Both the position numbers and the translations under genes were made by a program. 60,703 nucleotides of DNA from CAZJDM01 sp964544765. Lineage in GTDB: Bacteria > Bdellovibrionota_B > Oligoflexia > CAYFLR01. The stretch spans positions 1-60,703 of the forward strand of contig CAZJDM010000004.1 of NCBI GenBank assembly GCA_964544765.1, written 5' to 3'. This document shows positions 1 through 7,116 of this stretch, piece after piece (the first letter of the stretch is position 1; each line of letters begins with the position of its first letter). Under the pieces are notes generated by a model. That model saw nothing but the letters and a program-made list of their open reading frames with translations. It ran no database searches and was not told the origin of the DNA.

Positions 1-20
1 TTTGATATATTATTAGTCAT
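1..20 (-). CDS. 5' end of the gene after hslV, probably hslU (partial)
   Basis: On the minus strand an ATG at 20-18 follows a GAGGA ribosome binding site with suitable spacing and opens a frame that runs off the window edge (M-T-N-N-I-S). It lies about 57 bases after the hslV stop on the same strand. In most bacteria the ATPase/unfoldase hslU follows hslV, so hslU is the natural guess. Six residues cannot confirm it. Confidence 0.45.
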
Positions 21-62
21 AATATTCCTCATCATTTTTTTCTAATTATCTTAGAACTTGTA

Positions 63-76
63 CTTTTTCAGTGCAA
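63..76 (-). repeat. Interspersed 14-base repeat, copy 1
   Basis: On the minus strand this reads TTGCACTGAAAAAG, immediately after the hslV stop and before the next start. The same 14-mer occurs at 19175-19188 and, with one difference, at 4971-4984, always just past a gene end. Function unknown. Confidence 0.5.
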
Positions 77-77
77 G

Positions 78-617
78 TTATTTAGTTAATACTTCTTCTA
101 CCATATTTGTATTGGTGTAAATACATATCTCGCCAGCAATATGGAGTGATTTTTTAGCGATTTCTATAGCTGATAGTTCAGTATTAGTAATTAGAGCTTT
201 GGCAGCTGCTTGAGCGTACGGAGCCCCTGAGCCAATCGCTAATATGTTGTCTTCAGGTTCAATAATATCCCCAGTTCCTGAGACCAAATAGGAATTGTCG
301 GTTGAGGCAACGATCATCATGGCTTCTAGCTTTCTGAGATAGCGGTCCGATCTCCAATCTTTGGCTAGTTCGACCGCTGATCTGGTTAAATTGCCACTAT
401 ATTGTTCCAATTTTTTCTCAAATCTATCAAAAAGAGTGAAAGCATCGGCGGTGGAGCCGGCAAAACCACAAATTATTTGATCTTTATATAATCTGCGGAC
501 TTTTTTAACATTAGATTTAATAATATTATTTCCAAAGGTTACTTGCCCATCTCCAACTATGGCCGTCATATTATTTCTGGTAACACAAATAATGGTAGTA
601 GCTTTAAAAGTATTCAA
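78..617 (-). CDS. hslV: ATP-dependent protease subunit HslV (ClpQ)
   Basis: Peptidase of the HslUV (ClpYQ) cytoplasmic protease, an N-terminal-nucleophile threonine peptidase of family T1B that forms a double hexamer capped by HslU. The sequence shows the N-terminal K-A-T-T-I-I block, the G-D-G-Q-V-T-F-G-N motif, G-F-A-G-S-T-A-D-A and A-I-G-S-G, all typical of HslV. The longest frame starts at an ATG at 662, but a TTG at 617-615 sits 6 bases after a perfect AGGAGGAG site (complement 624-631). That start gives 179 residues, the usual HslV length, with catalytic Thr at residue 7 after a six-residue propeptide. A likely hslU start follows on the same strand, which suggests an hslVU operon. Identity is certain; the TTG start is very likely. 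Confidence 0.95.
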   Translation of the reverse strand: MNTFKATTIICVTRNNMTAIVGDGQVTFGNNIIKSNVKKVRRLYKDQIICGFAGSTADAFTLFDRFEKKLEQYSGNLTRSAVELAKDWRSDRYLRKLEAMMIVASTDNSYLVSGTGDIIEPEDNILAIGSGAPYAQAAAKALITNTELSAIEIAKKSLHIAGEICIYTNTNMVEEVLTK

Positions 618-713
618 CCTATACTCCTCCTGATTAAAGGACGCTGGATGGTTATAAACCATATTTTTCTTGTATGCAATAGTTACCTTATTGAATTAAC
701 GTATTTAAAATAG

Positions 714-742
714 TTGTGATATAGGGCGCATTTTCATATAAT
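714..742 (+). promoter_or_regulatory. Sigma-70-type promoter for the 789 gene
   Basis: A -35 box TTGTGA (714-719) and a perfect -10 box TATAAT (737-742) are separated by exactly 17 bases. The predicted transcript start near 749 leaves a leader of about 40 bases containing the AGGGG ribosome binding site of the gene at 789. Confidence 0.6.
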
Positions 743-788
743 TAGGTAGAGAGATCATTTTCCATTTAAAATTTATAGGGGCGCCATT

Positions 789-1781
789 ATGAAGATTTTT
801 AATAAATTTTCTTTAATATTTTGTTTTATTTCTGGAATAATTTTAGGAAATTTAAATTTTAATATTGATTTTTTTACTAGTGATTTGATGGCTTCAGATA
901 AACGACCCGCTTTAGATGAAAGACACATAAAAGAATTACTGAAAGTTTTTGATGATGATGATGATCTGTATTTAGATGATGAAACTATTGAAACAGGTAA
1001 ACCAAAACAAGTGAAAAAATCAAATACTGTTCATGATACTACCAAGAAGAAGTCGGTTAAAGCAGCTACTGTTGTTAAGAAGGAGCCAGTTAAAGCAGCT
1101 ACTGTTGTTAAGAAAAGACCCACTAAGATAATTCCCATTAAAAACAGACTTACTACGGAAACCACAATTGGTATAAAGAAGGCAACTACTAAAGTGACTG
1201 AAATTGATTTTTCATCAGATGAACACTTTAAATTGTTATCACCAGTTAAAATAACTAGATTCTATAACGAAGCTTTACCTAATACTGAAATAAGCTGGAT
1301 CCCAAAAGGTGATTACCGTTTAATTTTAAGCAGGTATAAAAATTCTGGACCGGCAGAATATAATTGGAAATTACAAGGTAGATCAAACTTTCTTTTAAAT
1401 AATCTTGTGCCTGGTACTTGGTATGGTAAGCTCATCTCAAGAGGTACCAAAATGGTGAAACATTTTACTATCAAAGTACATAATCCAAAAAAGCTTGGTC
1501 TCTCAATATCCAAGCCTAAAGGTGTTAAGTCTATTATTCTAAATAAAAACAAAAGAATGATTTCTTGGCGATCCACTAGCGATGTGGCTTATTACCAACT
1601 TCAGATATCTGTTAAAAAAGATTTTAAGAATGTTTTCCACCAAGTGTCTACCAACAGAAAACGCACTAGTATTGCTAATGTTCCTCCTGGTAAGTATTTT
1701 GTACGACTGTCAGGATTTAATAAAAGAAGTGGAAAGTGGGAATACTCATCTTCAGAAAATCTTCGTATAAAAGAGATTTAG
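789..1781 (+). CDS. Exported protein with fibronectin/Ig-like C-terminal domains
   Basis: 330 residues. A hydrophobic N-terminus (about residues 5-36) looks like a signal peptide or membrane anchor. It is followed by a run of five Asp near residue 55, a Lys-rich low-complexity stretch holding two copies of K-A-A-T-V-V-K-K (about 88-110), and then two beta-rich segments. Those contain I-S-W-I-P, Y-N-W-K-L and I-S-W-R-S, then Y-Y-Q-L-Q-I-S and P-P-G-K-Y-F-V-R-L, the strand pattern of fibronectin type III domains in bacterial surface proteins. The start is supported by AGGGG a few bases upstream and a good promoter. It stands alone between hslV (divergent) and a regulator. It probably acts in the envelope; no enzymatic motif is seen. 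Confidence 0.7.
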   Translation: MKIFNKFSLIFCFISGIILGNLNFNIDFFTSDLMASDKRPALDERHIKELLKVFDDDDDLYLDDETIETGKPKQVKKSNTVHDTTKKKSVKAATVVKKEPVKAATVVKKRPTKIIPIKNRLTTETTIGIKKATTKVTEIDFSSDEHFKLLSPVKITRFYNEALPNTEISWIPKGDYRLILSRYKNSGPAEYNWKLQGRSNFLLNNLVPGTWYGKLISRGTKMVKHFTIKVHNPKKLGLSISKPKGVKSIILNKNKRMISWRSTSDVAYYQLQISVKKDFKNVFHQVSTNRKRTSIANVPPGKYFVRLSGFNKRSGKWEYSSSENLRIKEI

Positions 1782-1816
1782 CAATTCAAATTGATGAATA
1801 ATTAACAAATTGCTAA
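1778..1816 (+). terminator. Hairpin at the end of the fibronectin-like gene
   Basis: Perfect 9-base inverted repeat TTAGCAATT (1778-1786) and AATTGCTAA (1808-1816), beginning in the stop codon. The T-rich stretch (around 1849-1860) follows only at a distance, so a terminator role is plausible but not clear-cut. Confidence 0.35.
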
Positions 1817-1901
1817 TACTTATTTGATCTTAAAGTCTGTAAATAACTCTTTTTTCTTTTAATCTCAGTTTCTTTTTGCTATATCCTACAGTACAGCAGT
1901 A

Positions 1902-1929
1902 TTGTCAATATAATCATATAGTTTAGTAT
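1902..1929 (+). promoter_or_regulatory. Candidate promoter for the TPR regulator gene
   Basis: TTGTCA (1902-1907), a 16-base spacer and TAGTAT (1924-1929). Transcription would start near 1936, just before the GGGAG ribosome binding site of the TTG start at 1951. Confidence 0.4.
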
Positions 1930-1950
1930 GCAAAGCTGGGAGTTGTCTAA

Positions 1951-3078
1951 TTGTCAAATTTGAAAGCAAAAGCATTAGCTGATATTGATATGCTATTTAA
2001 TTTAGGTAAAGTATATTTCTATAATTGTGATTTTAATAAAGCAGAGTATTATTTTGAGTTATATAAGAAAACTGCTAAAATTAAATCCTCCTTTGATATA
2101 GGAAATATAATAGAGATAAATAATATTCTGACCCATATAAGTGCTGAGAAACTTGATACCAATAAATCTCTTGTTCTTCAAAATGAAGTCTCATCTACAT
2201 TAGATAACAAAATAAAAAAAATGTATTGTGCCAAGTGTTATTTTCAAATGGGATTAATTAGCTTCTATCAAAGAGAGTTCTTGGATGCCAAGTCTAATTT
2301 TGAAAAATCGCTTAAATATGCTACCTCAGTGAAGAATGATAGCGATCAAGGCTATGCTCATTATGGAATGGCTCTGTATTTTTATAAAAAAAATAGTGAA
2401 ACTAAAACTTCTGATCATCTAGATAAGGCTCAATATTTTGCAAACAAAATAGATGATAAAGATCTTATTATTACCATTCATTTATTAAAAGGAATAGTCT
2501 TAACACATCGGACCGAGTTTGATGATGGGTTTAGGGAGTTTGTAAAAGCTGAACAAATTAACAGTGGACATAAAAACTGGTATTTGAATTATCATATTAA
2601 GTATCAAATCGCTCTTACAACAAGAAAGAAAGGGGATTTACAAAAAGCAAAAGTTTTGTATAACTATCTATATCAGGCTATTAACAATACTGAATTAAAT
2701 AAATTAAAATTTAAAGTAAAAAAAGAAATACAACAGATAGGAGTTCCTGACTACGATCTTATTATTGATGTTCCAAATAGAAATGTAACAGAAAATAATT
2801 TAGGTATTATTCCGTTCAAAAATTGTTTTCTGTTAATAGATATATTATTACTTTTATCAAAAGAGCCCGGCAAAATTTTTTCCAAAGAGGATCTTGCTAA
2901 TCTTATTTGGAACGAAGAATACAAACCCCTTATCCATGATAATAAAATATATTATAATATCAATAGGTTAAGGCGTATGATAGAACCAATAAATAAAAAT
3001 ATTAAATATATTCTTACCTCCAAGAATGGATACTTATTATCTTCATCTGCACAGGTTCAAATTATTACACACCATTAA
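1951..3078 (+). CDS. TPR protein with C-terminal OmpR-type winged helix
   Basis: 375 residues, predicted soluble. Residues about 10-255 form tandem helical hairpins of tetratricopeptide type (for example C-Y-F-Q-M-G-L-I-S-F-Y-Q-R-E-F and G-M-A-L-Y-F-Y-K-K). Residues about 285-370 form a winged helix: F-S-K-E-D-L-A-N-L-I-W, N-K-I-Y-Y-N-I-N-R-L-R-R-M-I-E and a final I-L-T-S-K-N-G-Y-L-L hairpin, as in Trans_reg_C domains. The order is unusual, since in SARP/MalT-like regulators the DNA-binding part usually comes first. Start is TTG with GGGAG eight bases upstream; no better start exists. It lies directly before a beta-barrel and a TPR-lipoprotein gene on the same strand, which it may control. 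The inducing signal is unknown. Confidence 0.7.
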   Translation: MSNLKAKALADIDMLFNLGKVYFYNCDFNKAEYYFELYKKTAKIKSSFDIGNIIEINNILTHISAEKLDTNKSLVLQNEVSSTLDNKIKKMYCAKCYFQMGLISFYQREFLDAKSNFEKSLKYATSVKNDSDQGYAHYGMALYFYKKNSETKTSDHLDKAQYFANKIDDKDLIITIHLLKGIVLTHRTEFDDGFREFVKAEQINSGHKNWYLNYHIKYQIALTTRKKGDLQKAKVLYNYLYQAINNTELNKLKFKVKKEIQQIGVPDYDLIIDVPNRNVTENNLGIIPFKNCFLLIDILLLLSKEPGKIFSKEDLANLIWNEEYKPLIHDNKIYYNINRLRRMIEPINKNIKYILTSKNGYLLSSSAQVQIITHH

Positions 3079-3155
3079 TTTAAGAAATAAAAAATTTAAC
3101 CGAACTAGTTAATGTACTCAGAAATAAAAGCATTTTTATTACTTTGAGGTAATAT

Positions 3156-4262
3156 ATGATGGTTATTTATAGGGTTATTATATGCTTGATATGTATGAGT
3201 TTTTTTCTATTTTTTCATCAATCTACAAACGCTGAAGAAATTCCAACTTATTTTAAATCACCCAGAGCTTTAGGTATGGGCAATACTGGTGTTTCATTTA
3301 TAGATGACGAAGGAGCGCAGTTTTATAATCCTGCCAACTTAGTTACTGGTAAGTCCCGGTTTAAAAAGCTAGTTGTTTTAAGTCCTTTTTTAGAGGCCTC
3401 AGAAGAATTTCAGAATATATATAATGATGTTAGTGATTTTTCCGGAGAAGCAACGGATTTATTAAAGAAAATACGAGAACGTGGATATCCACCATATCAT
3501 TTATACATACAAAATTATACAGGTATTGTCTTTAAGAGAACAGCTTTTGGTATAGTTAACAGCGCTCAAATAGACAGTAGAATATTACTTAGACCAACCA
3601 GTTTAATTATGAATGCATCAGCCACTTCAACTACTGGGGCAATCCTTAGTATTGCTCATGGTTTTTTAAAGGAGTCAATTCTTGTAGGTATGACAGGCAA
3701 ATGTCTTTATCGAGCCCATTTTACAGAAGAAGCAGATTTAGATTTTGTACTTAAGGAAGAGTATTCGGATTATGATTTTATGTCTAAATTAGCTAGGGGA
3801 TATGGTTTTGGAGCTGATTTTGGAGCTACTTACAAAATGATCAAGGAGGATGGTGTTCCTACGATATCTTTAACGGTTATGGATATAGGTGGAACCGATT
3901 TTTCTAAACCAACTAAAGAGGGAGTTGTGGAGTTAGAACCTATTCCAATGACTATTAATTTAGGTCTTTCCATTCATCCTGCTTCTAAATATACATTAAT
4001 TACTCTAGGTTTAGATTATCTGGATATACTCGGCGGACATCAAAAAAATGTTTTTAAGAAAATACATTTAGGTGGTGAAATCAGAATTAAGAAAATCATT
4101 GGGGCTTATGCAGGCTTCAATCAGGGCTTTTCATCCTTTGGCGGTTTTATCGATTTTAAGATAGTGAGATTTGATGCTGGTGTCTATACAGAAGAAATGG
4201 GTGAACATATAAATTCGTTATCCGACAAACGATATTTCGGAAGTATTAAAATTGGGTATTAA
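3156..4262 (+). CDS. Outer-membrane beta-barrel protein, FadL/UPF0164-like
   Basis: 368 residues with a signal peptide (hydrophobic to about residue 26, then T-N-A-E-E). The mature start contains S-P-R-A-L-G-M-G-N-T-G-V-S-F and G-A-Q-F-Y-N-P-A-N, the block seen at the N-terminus of OMPP1/FadL-like, PorV-like and UPF0164 outer-membrane proteins. The rest alternates glycine and aromatic residues as beta-barrels do and ends in I-K-I-G-Y, a terminal strand with a C-terminal aromatic. The start has GAGG six bases upstream. It is followed after 11 bases by a lipoprotein gene, so the two are probably one transcript. The exact family and any transported substrate are not established. Confidence 0.65.
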   Translation: MMVIYRVIICLICMSFFLFFHQSTNAEEIPTYFKSPRALGMGNTGVSFIDDEGAQFYNPANLVTGKSRFKKLVVLSPFLEASEEFQNIYNDVSDFSGEATDLLKKIRERGYPPYHLYIQNYTGIVFKRTAFGIVNSAQIDSRILLRPTSLIMNASATSTTGAILSIAHGFLKESILVGMTGKCLYRAHFTEEADLDFVLKEEYSDYDFMSKLARGYGFGADFGATYKMIKEDGVPTISLTVMDIGGTDFSKPTKEGVVELEPIPMTINLGLSIHPASKYTLITLGLDYLDILGGHQKNVFKKIHLGGEIRIKKIIGAYAGFNQGFSSFGGFIDFKIVRFDAGVYTEEMGEHINSLSDKRYFGSIKIGY

Positions 4263-4273
4263 GGAGAGAATCA

Positions 4274-4969
4274 ATGATTATATCTAGATTAATACCAATT
4301 GTTTTCATTTTATTGTTTTTTATCTTTCAAAGTTGTGGGGAAAATATATTTTCTTCGTTTGATCAAGATACTACAAGCGAAGGTGACTCTGCCTTAAATT
4401 CAGGGGACTATGATGCTGCTATTGCTGCCTATGAGTCTGCTTTAGATGATCCAAGTTTATCGGCTAGTGAAAGAAAAGAAATCCAGGAAAAGCTAGCCTC
4501 AGCCTATATGGGAAGAACTGGCATAGATATAATTGATATTATAGAAAATGCTAGTGGAGGCGAAGGTGGAGAAAGTGAATTTGACTTGATTATGAACATT
4601 ACTCCTGAGGCCACTGTTTCCAACCTGAGCGATATAAATAAAGCTGTTGAGCTTTTAACTTCCATTAAAGATCCAACACCGGCCCAGAGTTTTCAAACTG
4701 GTCTAGCTCAGACGACTCAAGCGTTTTTATCCATAAAAAGTTTTGTTGAAGTGGCTGAAGAAGGCGAAATGGTTGACATAGATGCGGAGAATTCAACTAC
4801 TATAGTAAATTCATTAGCTGGAGCAGCTGAATCACTCTCGGATGCAGGAGATTTTGATGAAGAAGGGTATGGTGAACAAGTTTCAAATATAAATACGGAA
4901 ATTGAGAACCATTCTGGAGGTCTAGAGGGATATGTAAATGAGGCCCTAGGAAACGATAATTCAAATTAG
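4274..4969 (+). CDS. TPR-containing lipoprotein
   Basis: 231 residues. The N-terminal hydrophobic stretch ends in F-Q-S-C-G, a lipobox with Cys at about residue 21. Next comes a short tetratricopeptide-like pair (S-A-L-N-S-G-D-Y-D-A-A-I-A-A-Y and the following helix to about residue 80), then an acidic, Ala/Ser/Glu-rich remainder without recognised motifs. A strong AAGGAG overlaps the stop of the upstream beta-barrel gene, which indicates translational linkage. A periplasm-facing lipoprotein partner of the upstream barrel is a reasonable inference. No known family was recognised beyond the TPR part. Confidence 0.65.
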   Translation: MIISRLIPIVFILLFFIFQSCGENIFSSFDQDTTSEGDSALNSGDYDAAIAAYESALDDPSLSASERKEIQEKLASAYMGRTGIDIIDIIENASGGEGGESEFDLIMNITPEATVSNLSDINKAVELLTSIKDPTPAQSFQTGLAQTTQAFLSIKSFVEVAEEGEMVDIDAENSTTIVNSLAGAAESLSDAGDFDEEGYGEQVSNINTEIENHSGGLEGYVNEALGNDNSN

Positions 4970-4970
4970 A

Positions 4971-4984
4971 TTGCGCTGAAAAAG
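4971..4984 (+). repeat. Interspersed 14-base repeat, copy 2
   Basis: TTGCGCTGAAAAAG directly after the stop of the TPR lipoprotein gene. It is one base different from the copies at 63-76 and 19175-19188, and the preceding TTAGA is shared with copy 3. Confidence 0.5.
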
Positions 4985-4985
4985 T

Positions 4986-5624
4986 CTATTTACCAATCAT
5001 GTCACCCCAAATTATTTTATGTAGTTGAATATGTAATCTAATGTCTAAAGGTGTTGATAAAATCCAGTCAGCTAACTTGGTAAGGTCCATCATCTTGTAA
5101 GCCGGAGAAATAAAAACATTCCATCGAGTTAAATTGTTTTTATTAATACAATCAACCGCCCAGTCAAAGTCTTCTTTGTTGGTAATTATAAATTTTATTT
5201 CATCGGTAGATTGCAGATCATTGATAATAGAAAAATTATTTTTGTCGACCATCCCACTACCAGGACATTTAAAATCAATAATTTTTTTTACTGATGAGGG
5301 AACCTGGTTGATAGGAAGACTACCAGAAGTTTCTAGAAGAATCTCATAATTTTCTTGTTCCAGCTCTTTTATTAAATTTATTATAGACTTTTGTAGAAGC
5401 GGTTCTCCACCAGTTATCTCAACTAATTTACAATTGAAGGAACGAACTTTATTCATAATTTTATCTAATGAAAAAAATTCACCTTCTTCAAAAGCATACT
5501 TTGTATCACAATATGAGCAACGCAAATTACAACCAGTAAGTCTAATGAAAATACAGCGTCGCCCTTGATGTGAGCTTTCTCCTTGAATACTAAAAAATAT
5601 TTCGTTGACTCTTAGCTTGTTAAT
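4986..5624 (-). CDS. queE: 7-carboxy-7-deazaguanine synthase QueE, apparent ATT start
   Basis: Radical SAM enzyme converting 6-carboxy-tetrahydropterin to 7-carboxy-7-deazaguanine in the queuosine/7-deazaguanine pathway. Seen: F-S-I-Q-G-E-S, F-I-R-L-T-G-C-N-L-R-C-S-Y-C-D-T with the cluster motif CxxxCxxC, T-G-G-E-P-L-L and a final L-Q-L-H-K-I-I-W-G. The first standard start codon (TTG at 5525) would cut off the first cluster cysteine and the SIQGE motif. The frame continues upstream with clear QueE homology to about 5624 and then meets a stop, with no ATG, GTG or TTG between. The best start is ATT at 5624-5622, five bases after AAGGA, giving 212 residues, the normal length. A sequencing or assembly error is the alternative. 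No other queuosine gene is nearby. Confidence 0.85.
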   Translation of the reverse strand: MNKLRVNEIFFSIQGESSHQGRRCIFIRLTGCNLRCSYCDTKYAFEEGEFFSLDKIMNKVRSFNCKLVEITGGEPLLQKSIINLIKELEQENYEILLETSGSLPINQVPSSVKKIIDFKCPGSGMVDKNNFSIINDLQSTDEIKFIITNKEDFDWAVDCINKNNLTRWNVFISPAYKMMDLTKLADWILSTPLDIRLHIQLHKIIWGDMIGK

Positions 5625-5668
5625 TCTTTTCCTTAGATCTAATTAGATTCTGTTTAAAAAGCACAATT

Positions 5669-6106
5669 CTAGTTAGTGTTTTTGGCTAGTCCGCTCTTCA
5701 ACGTAGAATGGTTTACTACCTTGGATCCCTCGTTGACAGAGCGAACGATTTCATCTCGACTAACCAACTCTATAGGTAAAGTGGTTCTCTTTAAGTTTGC
5801 TTTTTTAAAAACTGCTCCCCTAACTTTAGCATAATCCAAATCCGCATCTTCCAGATTAGCATTGGTGAAATTAGCGTTTTCCAAATTAGCGCTCCACAAG
5901 CTTGCTCCGGTAAGATTGGCCTTTTCGAAATTGGCCTCTTTTAGATTGCTATAACTTAAGTTCGCAAAGGATAAATCACAACCGCTAAAATCAACTTTAG
6001 CCAAGTTTATCTTACGTAAATCAGCATCAGTTAAATTCTTACTGTTAGTAATTAGATCCATTATTTCTTTTCGAGCTAATGCTCTACTTTTATCCTTTTT
6101 ATCCAT
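5669..6106 (-). CDS. Pentapeptide-repeat protein
   Basis: About 145 residues. A short charged N-terminus leads into some 16 pentapeptides of A(D/N)LXX type (examples A-D-L-R-K, V-D-F-S-G, A-N-L-S-Y, A-N-F-T-N, A-D-L-D-Y), predicted to fold as a right-handed quadrilateral beta-helix. The C-terminal tail is not repetitive. The longest frame begins at 6172 inside the upstream gene, but an ATG at 6106 lies eight bases after AGAGG and only 11 bases beyond the stop of the XRE/IrrE-like gene, so it was chosen. The two genes are closely spaced and probably co-transcribed. No signal peptide is present. Function is unknown; some family members mimic DNA and bind gyrase, but nothing here shows that. Confidence 0.8.
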   Translation of the reverse strand: MDKKDKSRALARKEIMDLITNSKNLTDADLRKINLAKVDFSGCDLSFANLSYSNLKEANFEKANLTGASLWSANLENANFTNANLEDADLDYAKVRGAVFKKANLKRTTLPIELVSRDEIVRSVNEGSKVVNHSTLKSGLAKNTN

Positions 6107-6117
6107 CCTGACGACCT

Positions 6118-6942
6118 CTAACGTATCATGATCTCCTTTATACGCCTTGACATTAAAGACTTTGGCACCCAAAATAAAGACGCTAATTCTGTAACTAGAT
6201 TCTTTTTAAGGTCAACTTCTGAAAGATATTTAACTAAGAAACCTTTAGGAACCAATAATGAACTAGCAAAATAATTTATTTCAGATTGAATATGTTGATC
6301 GGAATATTCAGGTAATTCAACGTATTCAGATCTACGATAATCTAAAATAATTTTACCTAGATTTTTAGCTGTTGAAAGTCTTGTTTGAGGTCTTAAATCA
6401 CCTTTTTTATATTTAATTATATAGGAATTATTTTTCCCTTTTAAAATGCGTGAAAAGCGGTCTGTCATTTCCATTGGTTGAGTAACGATATATGGAAATA
6501 AGCTCAGTATCTCTGGCATATATAAAGGTGGTGATACATAGTTAGCTTTAGTTAACAAATCACTTACAACTTTATTTATGGCTGATTCTCTTCTTGATAA
6601 ATCGCCATCTTTGTCGGGCTTATGTTTACTGATTTCATTTACATTAGAATAGTCTGTAAATTCATATACAGCCTCATCTAACGTGAGTGCTCCATTAGCT
6701 ATATCTGAGATAAGATTATTATCAACGTTCAGATAGTCAGCTATTTTGCTAATAGATTGTACTGATTTTACTGCTTTTTTACCTCTCTTCCAGTGACTAC
6801 AGTCAGAAGGATTAAAGCCGAGAATTTGCCCTATCTCCTGATCATTCACTTTTCTCATGTTACGTTGAATGTTAAGGACTCTTTGACAAAACTTAAATAA
6901 TGCCATTGAATTTACATGTTTTAAACTCGTTGCTTTCCTCAT
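6118..6942 (-). CDS. XRE-type regulator with degenerate ImmA/IrrE domain
   Basis: About 274 residues. An N-terminal helix-turn-helix (about residues 25-85, with D-Q-E-I-G-Q-I-L-G-F-N-P-S-D-C-S-H-W-K-R-G) is followed by a COG2856-like domain (about 150-270). In active ImmA/IrrE proteins the zinc motif is HExxH within A-H-E-L-G-H; here the equivalent reads A-K-N-L-G-K, so both histidines and the glutamate are gone. The downstream landmarks remain: E-I-N-Y-F-A-S-S-L-L-V-P and the terminal E-L-A-S-L-F-W-V-P-K helix pair. It is therefore probably a non-proteolytic regulator. ATG at 6942 (after GGCGGGG) was preferred to the TTG at 6954. Palindromes in its upstream region suggest autoregulation. The pentapeptide gene follows after 11 bases. 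Confidence 0.75.
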   Translation of the reverse strand: MRKATSLKHVNSMALFKFCQRVLNIQRNMRKVNDQEIGQILGFNPSDCSHWKRGKKAVKSVQSISKIADYLNVDNNLISDIANGALTLDEAVYEFTDYSNVNEISKHKPDKDGDLSRRESAINKVVSDLLTKANYVSPPLYMPEILSLFPYIVTQPMEMTDRFSRILKGKNNSYIIKYKKGDLRPQTRLSTAKNLGKIILDYRRSEYVELPEYSDQHIQSEINYFASSLLVPKGFLVKYLSEVDLKKNLVTELASLFWVPKSLMSRRIKEIMIR

Positions 6943-6973
6943 ATGCCCCGCCAATCTTAAGATGTAAAACTTA

Positions 6974-7028
6974 TTGCTACCTCATGTAGCAACCAATTAA
7001 CAATTTGTTACTTATATTTTAATGTCAA
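6974..7028 (-). promoter_or_regulatory. Palindromes and promoter upstream of the XRE/IrrE-like gene
   Basis: Two perfect palindromes stand side by side: TTGCTAC-5-GTAGCAA (6974-6992) and TAACAA-T-TTGTTA (6998-7010). On the minus strand a consensus TTGACA (7028-7023) lies upstream so that the second palindrome covers the position expected for the -10 box (17-base spacer). This arrangement fits an operator overlapping a promoter, probably for autoregulation by the XRE protein. The binding protein is inferred. Confidence 0.45.
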
Positions 7029-7116
7029 TCTACTTAGATGATATTATTTTGTCAAGAAAATATGTAAATATTCGCAAAAATTTTTACGTAAACGTGGTGA
7101 GATGGCTGAATTGAAG

